Origin: SYIM01 sp041182885
GTDB lineage: Bacteria > Pseudomonadota > Gammaproteobacteria > Burkholderiales > Burkholderiaceae_E
Reading direction: 5' to 3'
Assembly: GCA_049423065.1 (NCBI GenBank)
Contig: JBMSQB010000107.1
Coordinates: forward strand, 1-11,990
Length of the DNA stretch: 11,990 nucleotides
The translations under genes were made by a program, and so were the position numbers. Shown in pieces: positions 7,008 to 11,990 of this stretch; the stretch's first letter is position 1; each line of letters begins with the position of its first letter. The notes below the pieces were generated by a model. That model did no database searches. It was not told where the DNA came from and was given only the letters and a program-made list of their open reading frames with translations.

Positions 7008-8395
7008 TCCGACGCCTGATCGATCGCCTGCTCAACCGCAAGGCCCGCGGGCCACGCGCCGCCATCCGCGAAAAGGCCCGCGAATACAAGGGCACCGACA
7101 TCGGTGTCATCCAGGGCGCCATTTCTGATGCCGCCTTTCGAACCTGCGAAACGCTTCAGAAAGCGGGCCACCAGGCGTTCGTGGTCGGTGGCGGCGTACG
7201 CGACCTGCTGCTTGGCCTGCGCCCCAAAGACTTCGATGTGGCCACCGACGCCACACCCGAGCAGGTGCGCAGCCTCTTTCGCCGCTCGCGCGTGATCGGC
7301 CGACGCTTTCAGATCGTGCATGTCATGTTCGGGCGCGAAACCATCGAGGTCTCCACTTTCCGGGCAATCCAGGACGAGGCGGAGACCGATGAGCACGGTC
7401 GGGTGCTGCGCGACAACGTCTGGGGCACCCAGCCCGAAGACGCCGCGCGGCGTGACTTCACCATCAACGCGCTCTACTACGATCCGCTCGCCGACCGCAT
7501 CCTCGACTACCACGACGGCGTGCGCGACCTGAAAAAACGGTCGCTGCGCATCATCGGCGACGCCGAGCAGCGGTTCCGTGAAGATCCGGTCCGGATGCTT
7601 CGCGTGGCGCGGTTCGTGGCGAAGCTGGGCTTTTCGATCGAGCCCCGAACCCGTGCCCCCATCCGATCGCTGGCGCCTTTGATCTCGAACATCCCCAGCG
7701 CACGCCTCTTTGACGAGATGCTGAAGCTTCTCGTGTCGGGGCACGCCATGGCGTGTCTGCACGAGCTGCGCCGTGAGGGCCTGCATCACGGGCTGATGCC
7801 GATGCTCGACATGATCCTCGAGCAACCCGACGGCGAGCGTTTCGTGACCACCGCGCTTGAACGCACCGACCAGCGTGTGCTCGCGGGCAAGCCCATCTCG
7901 CCCGGGTTCCTGTTCGCAAGCCTGCTGTGGCAGCCGGTTCGGATTCGCTGGCAGCAGGCGGTCGCCGCGGGCGCCCCCGCCATTCCAGCGCTTTCCGACG
8001 CCATCGACGCAGTGCTCGATGAGCAGGCTGAAAAGCTCGCGATCCAGCGCCGGCACATTGCCGATATGCGCGAGATCTGGATGCTGCAGCCGCGCTTCGA
8101 GCGCCGCACCGGCCGCACGCCCTACGCGCTGCTCGAGCATATCCGGCTGCGCGCGGGCTACGACTTCCTGCTGCTGCGCTGCGATGCCGGCGAACTGCCG
8201 GCGGAGTTCGGAGACTGGTGGACCGAGTTCCTCGATGCAGCCCCCGACGAACGCGCAGCGCTCATCGCCCGTGCAAGCGACAGCGGCGATGGCGGTGGAC
8301 CTCGCAAACGCAGACGCCGCAGCCGGGGGCGCGGCCGCTCCGACGCATCGGACTCGTCGGCCGCAGCGCCCGGCCCGGCTGACCGCACCGGCTGA
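7004..8395 (+). CDS. pcnB: Poly(A) polymerase I
   Basis: The protein has 463 residues, the usual length. It adds 3' poly(A) tails that mark RNAs for exonuclease decay; in E. coli it also sets ColE1-type plasmid copy number. Class II nucleotidyltransferase parts: VVGGGVRDLLLG (60-71), DFDVAT (76-81) with metal-binding D76 and D78, GRRFQIVHVMF (99-109), RRDFTINALYYD (149-160) and RFREDPVRMLRVARF (190-204). The GRRF and ATPEQVR signatures fit PcnB better than CCA-adding enzymes. The C-terminus has a very basic tract at 434-445 (RKRRRRSRGRGR) in a Ser/Ala/Gly-rich tail; E. coli PcnB also ends in a basic tail, thought to help RNA binding. It overlaps the HAD gene by 4 nt and is followed by folK after 7 nt. 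Assigning it to tRNA CCA addition is possible but less likely. Confidence 0.95.
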   Translation: MIRRLIDRLLNRKARGPRAAIREKAREYKGTDIGVIQGAISDAAFRTCETLQKAGHQAFVVGGGVRDLLLGLRPKDFDVATDATPEQVRSLFRRSRVIGRRFQIVHVMFGRETIEVSTFRAIQDEAETDEHGRVLRDNVWGTQPEDAARRDFTINALYYDPLADRILDYHDGVRDLKKRSLRIIGDAEQRFREDPVRMLRVARFVAKLGFSIEPRTRAPIRSLAPLISNIPSARLFDEMLKLLVSGHAMACLHELRREGLHHGLMPMLDMILEQPDGERFVTTALERTDQRVLAGKPISPGFLFASLLWQPVRIRWQQAVAAGAPAIPALSDAIDAVLDEQAEKLAIQRRHIADMREIWMLQPRFERRTGRTPYALLEHIRLRAGYDFLLLRCDAGELPAEFGDWWTEFLDAAPDERAALIARASDSGDGGGPRKRRRRSRGRGRSDASDSSAAAPGPADRTG

Positions 8396-8402
8396 CCGCA
8401 GC

Positions 8403-8939
8403 ATGGAGCGCCGCTGGATGATCGGGCTGGGCGCGAACCTTGGCGACGCCCGAGGTGCGCTCGAACGCACGCTCAGCCGCCTGCGACAGCACTCCGACCT
8501 GCGGGTCGTTGCCGTGTCCTCGCTGTGGCGCAGTGCGCCAGTCGACGCGAGCGGCCCCGATTTTCTGAATGCGGTGCTGGCGATCGACACCACCCTTGAG
8601 CCCCAGGCCATGCTCACACTGGCGCAGTCGCTCGAGTTGCAGGAGGGGCGCGTGCGCCCGCACCGCAACGCGCCGCGTACGCTTGATGTCGACCTGCTCC
8701 TCGCCGGGTCGCTCGTGCTTGACACCTCACTCCTCACGCTGCCGCACCCCCGCATGCATCAGCGCGCGTTCGTGCTCTCGCCCCTTCTCGAAGTCGACCC
8801 GCTCGCGCAGATTCCGCGTCTGGGCGCAGCCGCCGGCTGGGCGAGCGCCTGCGCCGGGCAGCGTATCGAGCGGCTGGGCCCCCTCGCCGACGCGAAGGGC
8901 GATGCGCCGCCCGCGGGTCAGACAGCGTTCGCACCATGA
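8403..8939 (+). CDS. folK: 2-amino-4-hydroxy-6-hydroxymethyldihydropteridine pyrophosphokinase (HPPK)
   Basis: The protein has 178 residues, slightly longer than E. coli FolK (159) because of a C-terminal extension. It transfers pyrophosphate from ATP to 6-hydroxymethyl-dihydropterin in folate synthesis. Signatures: IGLGANLGD (7-15), SSLWRSAPVD (39-48), GPDFLNAV (51-58), the signature HRNAPRTLDVDLLLAG (87-102) with metal-binding D95 and D97, and LPHPRMHQRAFVLSPLLEV (113-131). The same open frame extends far upstream inside pcnB, but only the part after 8403 is FolK-like, and pcnB ends at 8395. An ATG at 8418 would remove five residues and still leave the first strand, so the start is fairly but not fully sure. 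No clear ribosome site is seen; the 7-nt gap suggests coupling to pcnB. The stop overlaps the next gene by 4 nt. Confidence 0.97.
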   Translation: MERRWMIGLGANLGDARGALERTLSRLRQHSDLRVVAVSSLWRSAPVDASGPDFLNAVLAIDTTLEPQAMLTLAQSLELQEGRVRPHRNAPRTLDVDLLLAGSLVLDTSLLTLPHPRMHQRAFVLSPLLEVDPLAQIPRLGAAAGWASACAGQRIERLGPLADAKGDAPPAGQTAFAP

Positions 8940-9286
8940 ACCCGCTACCGGTTCCGCTTCAGACCGTACTGCTTCTGTTGGCGTCCAACGTCTTCATGAC
9001 GTTTGCCTGGTATGCGCATCTGCGCGACATGGCGGCCCGCCCTTGGTGGGTCGCTGCGCTGGCGAGTTGGGCGATCGCCCTGTTTGAATATCTGCTTCAG
9101 GTGCCGGCCAACCGGATCGGCTACACGGTCTTTTCGCTGCCTCAGCTCAAGATCCTGCAGGAAGTCATCACGCTCGCGGTCTTCGTTCCGTTTGCAGTCC
9201 TTTACATGAACCAGCCGGTCAAGCTCGACTACCTGTGGGCAGCGCTTTGCATGATGGGCGCGGTCTACTTCATCTTCCGGTCTTAA
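8936..9286 (+). CDS. DUF486 / DMT-type small membrane protein
   Basis: The protein has 116 residues with four hydrophobic stretches (about 7-24, 38-55, 76-92, 97-114), the layout of the DUF486 (PF04342) group of the drug/metabolite transporter superfamily. The recognisable signature is the loop SLPQLKILQEVITLAVF (about 67-83), followed by FAVLYMNQ and the end LWAALCMMGAVYFIFR. Small proteins of this size would have to dimerise to transport anything. No function is established and I do not assign one. The ATG overlaps the folK stop as ATGA (8936-8939), so it is almost certainly translated by coupling. It sits between folK and the kinase gene, which starts 4 nt after its stop. Its codon use looks like that of its neighbours, so there is no sign of recent transfer. 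Confidence 0.87.
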   Translation: MNPLPVPLQTVLLLLASNVFMTFAWYAHLRDMAARPWWVAALASWAIALFEYLLQVPANRIGYTVFSLPQLKILQEVITLAVFVPFAVLYMNQPVKLDYLWAALCMMGAVYFIFRS

Positions 9287-9290
9287 TGCC

Positions 9291-9962
9291 ATGGTCACCG
9301 CCCCCTCCACACCCCTGCCATCACCCTTTGAGCGCTATCGACATATCGTGATCGAAGGACCAATCGGCGCAGGCAAGACATCGCTCGCGCGTCGTCTGGC
9401 CGAGCGCTTTGGCGCAGAAACCGTGCTGGAGGAACCCGCCGACAATCCGTTCCTCGAGCGGTTTTATCGCGACAGTCGCCGCTACGCGCTACCCACCCAG
9501 CTCTTCTTCCTGTTCCAGCGGGTCGCGCAGTTGCGTGAACTCGCTCAGCGCGACCTGTTTGCTCAAGCCGTCGTAGGCGATTTTCTGCTCGACAAAGACC
9601 CGCTGTTTGCGAGGCTCACCCTCGATGACGATGAACTGCGTCTCTATCAGAACATTCTTGCAAGCGTGCAGCCCCAGGCGCCAATTCCCGACCTGGTGAT
9701 CTGTCTGCAGGCCCAGCCCGACACCCTGATTGAACGCATCCGGCGACGCGGCATCGACATGGAGGCCTCCATCTCCGAGACCTACCTGCGCGCGCTGATC
9801 GATCAGTACAGCCGGTATTTCCACGACTACGACGCAGCCCCGCTTCTGATCGTGAATACCGAGCGCCTGAATCCGGTCGACAGCGAAGACGACTTTCAGA
9901 CGCTGATCCGCCACCTTGCCGAGTTGCGCGGGCGCCGCAGTTTTTTCAGCGTCGGCCAATAG
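9291..9962 (+). CDS. Deoxynucleoside kinase (dNK family)
   Basis: The protein has 223 residues of the PF01712 type, which phosphorylate deoxynucleosides (dA, dG or dC) for salvage into dNTPs, using ATP, in the cytosol. It has the P-loop GPIGAGKTSLA (23-33), an EEP motif near 47-49 where the family has its catalytic Glu, VVGDFLLDKD (94-103) in place of the classic DRS/DRH motif (as I recall from proteobacterial members), PDLVICLQA (133-141), and a lid ERIRRRGIDME (148-158) rich in Arg. Which deoxynucleoside it prefers cannot be read from this. It begins 4 nt after the DUF486 stop with no strong ribosome site, so coupling is likely. In many Burkholderiales such a kinase lies beside folK and panB; panB is not found here. 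It is the last gene before a 78-nt gap and phoB. Thymidylate kinase is a less likely reading. Confidence 0.86.
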   Translation: MVTAPSTPLPSPFERYRHIVIEGPIGAGKTSLARRLAERFGAETVLEEPADNPFLERFYRDSRRYALPTQLFFLFQRVAQLRELAQRDLFAQAVVGDFLLDKDPLFARLTLDDDELRLYQNILASVQPQAPIPDLVICLQAQPDTLIERIRRRGIDMEASISETYLRALIDQYSRYFHDYDAAPLLIVNTERLNPVDSEDDFQTLIRHLAELRGRRSFFSVGQ

Positions 9963-9979
9963 CGCAGCCTCTGCGCCGA

Positions 9980-10013
9980 CCGTCACACGATTGTCATTTG
10001 GCAGCCCGATACT
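9980..10013 (+). promoter_or_regulatory. Candidate Pho box and promoter of phoBR
   Basis: The sequence has half-site CCGTCAC (9980-9986), a 4-bp spacer ACGA, then half-site TTGTCAT (9991-9997). Against the Pho box repeat CTGTCA(T/C), each half-site matches six of seven positions with the canonical 4-bp spacer. After a 10-bp gap, GATACT (10008-10013) matches four of six positions of a -10 element, the spacing expected when a Pho box replaces the -35. Transcription would start near 10020. Together with the gene downstream (phoB), this suggests PhoB autoregulation. Not verified; a profile scan would settle it. Confidence 0.6.
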
Positions 10014-10040
10014 AGGGGGTTGCCAGATCGCCCCCCTCGT

Positions 10041-10727
10041 ATGAGCGCACGAATCCTGATCGTCGAAGACGACCCGCAAATCCGCGAACTGCTGCGTGTG
10101 AACCTGCAGCATGCGGGCTTTACGCCGGTATGCAGCGAAAGCGCCGAAGCGGCCAGCGCCGAACTCCAGCTTCGCCTGCCCGACCTGATCATCCTCGACT
10201 GGATGCTGCCGGGTCGCTCGGGTATCGAGTTCGCGCGCGACATCCGGTCGCACAGCCGGGCCGCCGACATCCCGGTGCTGCTTCTCACCGCCCGCGCACA
10301 GGAAGGCGACAAGCTGCAGGGCTTCGAGACCGGCGTCGACGACTACATGACCAAGCCGTTCTCGCCGCGCGAACTGATTGCCCGGGTCCGCGCGCTCCTC
10401 CGGCGGGCCGCCCCAGAGACCACGCCCGAGCCACTGGAATTCGCCGGATTGAGGCTGGAGCCCGAAACGCTGCGCGTGTTCTCGCACGGCGCGCCAGTCG
10501 ACCTCAGCCCCACCGAGTTCAGGCTGCTCCAGTTCCTGATGCGCCACCCTGACCGGGTCCTGTCCCGCACGCTGCTTCTCGACCGGGTCTGGGGAGACAA
10601 CGTGTATATTGAGGAACGGACGGTCGACGTTCACATCCGGCGCCTGCGCCTTGCGCTCACACCAGGTGGACACGATCGACTGATCGAAACCGTGCGTGGA
10701 GGCGGCTACCGCTTCCTGCCTCAATGA
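10041..10727 (+). CDS. phoB: PhoB, phosphate regulon response regulator
   Basis: The protein has 228 residues, matching E. coli PhoB (229). In the cytosol PhoR phosphorylates it under phosphate limitation, and it then binds Pho boxes to activate the regulon. Receiver domain (1-120): acidic pair E9/D10/D11 (IVEDD), phosphoacceptor D53 in LILDWMLPG, T83 in LLTARAQ, K105 in DYMTKPFSP. The OmpR-type winged helix (about 130-228) has LSPTEFRLLQFLM, LLLDRVWGDNVYIEERTVDVHI and a C-terminal RGGGYRFL. The DWMLPG and VYIEERTVD segments are typical of PhoB. The open frame extends to a TTG at 10020; I chose the ATG at 10041, which gives the family N-terminus. No Shine-Dalgarno is visible; a C-run precedes the ATG. 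A Pho box lies about 45-60 nt upstream. Confidence 0.95.
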   Translation: MSARILIVEDDPQIRELLRVNLQHAGFTPVCSESAEAASAELQLRLPDLIILDWMLPGRSGIEFARDIRSHSRAADIPVLLLTARAQEGDKLQGFETGVDDYMTKPFSPRELIARVRALLRRAAPETTPEPLEFAGLRLEPETLRVFSHGAPVDLSPTEFRLLQFLMRHPDRVLSRTLLLDRVWGDNVYIEERTVDVHIRRLRLALTPGGHDRLIETVRGGGYRFLPQ

Positions 10728-10743
10728 AGGTCTGGCAGTCACC

Positions 10744-11990
10744 TTGATCTGGTTTCGCTCGCTTGGGTTCGCGGCACTCATCGTCCTGGTGGCGGCGTGG
10801 CTGCATCGCTTCCTGTCGCCCGCGTTTGCTTTTGTTCTGCTGGTGGTCGCACTCATCGTGGCGGTGCTGTATCAGGCCAGTTTTGTGTCGCGCCTCACGG
10901 CCTGGGCCAATCTCCCGCGCAACCGTCCCTTGCCGATCGGCTGGGGAATCTGGACCCCGCTCATCGAGCGTCTGAACCGGGTCTCGCGCCAGCAGCAGGC
11001 GACCGTCACCGAACTCGGTTCCGAACTGGAACGCATCCATGCGGCGGTCGACCGACTGCCCGACGGTCTGGTGCTGCTCGACCGCTACGACCACGTGAGC
11101 TGGAGCAATCAGGCGGCGCAGTCGCTCCATGGCATCTTTGGCACGCAGCGGCCCGTTCACCATTTCATTCGTCAACCCGAGTTCGCGGAAATGCTGCAGC
11201 GGCGCGGGGGCGGGGCACAGACCCAGCGTCTGCAATTGAACACGCAGCCCGGCCGCATCTTCGAACTCCAGCTGCATGAGACCGATGCCGAACATCGGCT
11301 GCTCATCACGCGAGACATCACCGACCAGGCGAAGCTCGACGCAGTTCGAAGCGACTTCGTCGCCAACGTGTCCCATGAAATTCGTACGCCCGCCACGGTG
11401 ATCGCGGGATTTGCCGAAACCCTGCTGTCGCTTGATCTCGACGACAAGACGCGGCGCGAATACTTGAGCGCGATCTTGCGTCAGAGCGAAACCATGGGGC
11501 GACTGGTCGGCGACCTGCTGCTGCTCGCCTCCCTCGAGCGCGCCGCTGACCGGCTGGATGAATCGGCGATCGAGCTTCAACCGCTACTTGAATCACTGGT
11601 CTACGAAGCGCGCGCCCTGTCCGGTGGGCGCCACGACATCAGTCTCAAGTTCGAAGGGCCGCCCCGGCTGATGGCTGTCCCGGCTGAAATTGAAAGCGCA
11701 GTCCGCAATCTGGTCACCAACGCGGTGCGTTACACACCCGATGGCGGCGTGATAACCGTGAGCTGGCGGGCACGTGATGATGAGGGCTGGCTCGCGGTTC
11801 ACGATACCGGCATTGGCATCTCCACCGAACACCTGCCACGCATTACCGAGCGCTTCTACCGGGTCGATCGCAGCCGCTCACGCGACACGGGCGGCACCGG
11901 ACTGGGCCTGGCCATTGTCAAGCGCATTGCCAACCGGCATCACGCATCGCTGCGTATCGACAGCGAGCCAGGCAAGGGCAGCGTGTTCAC
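10744..11990 (+). CDS. phoR: PhoR, phosphate regulon sensor histidine kinase (3' end outside window)
   Basis: The open frame runs to the window end, about 415 residues, probably lacking only a few to about 20. Two hydrophobic stretches (about 8-24, 27-47) anchor it in the inner membrane, with no large periplasmic sensor, as in PhoR. A PAS-like region (about 95-190) follows, then the dimerisation domain with phosphoacceptor H211 in ANVSHEIRTP (207-216), and a kinase domain with N box NLVTNAVRYT (322-331), G1 DTGIGI (354-359), F box ITERFYR (367-373) and G2 GGTGLGLAI (383-391). PhoR transfers phosphate to PhoB and in many bacteria responds through PstSCAB and PhoU. The start is uncertain: TTG at 10744 (16 nt after phoB, AAGG 13 nt upstream) gives the expected N-terminus; GTG at 10696 inside phoB is an alternative. 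Co-transcription with phoB is very likely. Confidence 0.94.
   Translation, partial: MIWFRSLGFAALIVLVAAWLHRFLSPAFAFVLLVVALIVAVLYQASFVSRLTAWANLPRNRPLPIGWGIWTPLIERLNRVSRQQQATVTELGSELERIHAAVDRLPDGLVLLDRYDHVSWSNQAAQSLHGIFGTQRPVHHFIRQPEFAEMLQRRGGGAQTQRLQLNTQPGRIFELQLHETDAEHRLLITRDITDQAKLDAVRSDFVANVSHEIRTPATVIAGFAETLLSLDLDDKTRREYLSAILRQSETMGRLVGDLLLLASLERAADRLDESAIELQPLLESLVYEARALSGGRHDISLKFEGPPRLMAVPAEIESAVRNLVTNAVRYTPDGGVITVSWRARDDEGWLAVHDTGIGISTEHLPRITERFYRVDRSRSRDTGGTGLGLAIVKRIANRHHASLRIDSEPGKGSVF

Noticed and set aside
6878..8755. A 625-codon open frame on the minus strand covering pcnB and the front of folK
   Set aside because: It is antisense to two well-supported genes. The translation is Arg/Ser/Ala-rich and of no recognisable family, as expected from high-GC shadow frames.
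9999..10025. Near-perfect inverted repeat TGGCAGCC / GGTTGCCA between the Pho box and phoB
   Set aside because: One mismatch and an 11-nt loop; it lies over the expected -10 and transcription start, so it would mostly not be in the phoB RNA. Likely chance in GC-rich sequence.
9489..10856. A 455-codon minus-strand open frame across the kinase gene and phoB
   Set aside because: It overlaps two genes with full motif support, and its own translation shows no domain; a GC-driven shadow.
10657..11580. A 307-codon minus-strand open frame opposite phoR
   Set aside because: phoR carries all histidine kinase boxes in the other strand; the antisense product has no recognisable motif.

Overview
The window is GC-rich chromosomal DNA with densely packed genes and almost no intergenic space. 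Gene content and order suggest a betaproteobacterium, probably of the order Burkholderiales. The main support is the purM / divergent AI-2E-type permease / hda / HAD phosphatase / pcnB / folK / deoxynucleoside kinase order, together with protein features such as the Hda N-terminus and a PhoB of 228 residues. The genus cannot be read from this sequence. No RNA genes, mobile elements, CRISPR arrays or attachment sites were seen.

Left arm, minus strand (1-4324), in transcription order: purM (purine synthesis), tamA (outer-membrane Omp85 protein) and tamB (inner-membrane-anchored periplasm-spanning protein, cut by the window edge). The gaps are 19 and 2 nt, so these look like one transcription unit ending in the TAM envelope machinery. 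A 168-nt divergent gap (4325-4492) separates it from the right arm. It holds candidate promoter elements and a perfect 6-bp inverted repeat in the purM leader.

Right arm, plus strand (4493-9962): an AI-2E family membrane protein, hda (regulator of DnaA), a HAD-IB phosphatase, pcnB (poly(A) polymerase), folK (folate synthesis), a DUF486 small membrane protein and a deoxynucleoside kinase. Gaps range from 4-nt overlaps to 22 nt, so they are likely co-transcribed. They touch replication control, RNA decay, folate and dNTP supply.

Far right (9963-11990): a 78-nt gap, then phoB and phoR (cut by the window edge), the phosphate-starvation two-component system. The gap carries a good candidate Pho box (two 7-bp half-sites separated by 4 bp) followed at 10 bp by a -10-like hexamer, suggesting PhoB autoregulation. 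phoBR here follows the folK/kinase cluster, not the pst-phoU genes.

Overall this is a housekeeping region. I found no convincing undescribed system. The points most worth checking are the Pho box, the position of phoBR, the DUF486 gene wedged between folK and the kinase, the purM-tamA-tamB linkage, and several uncertain start codons.
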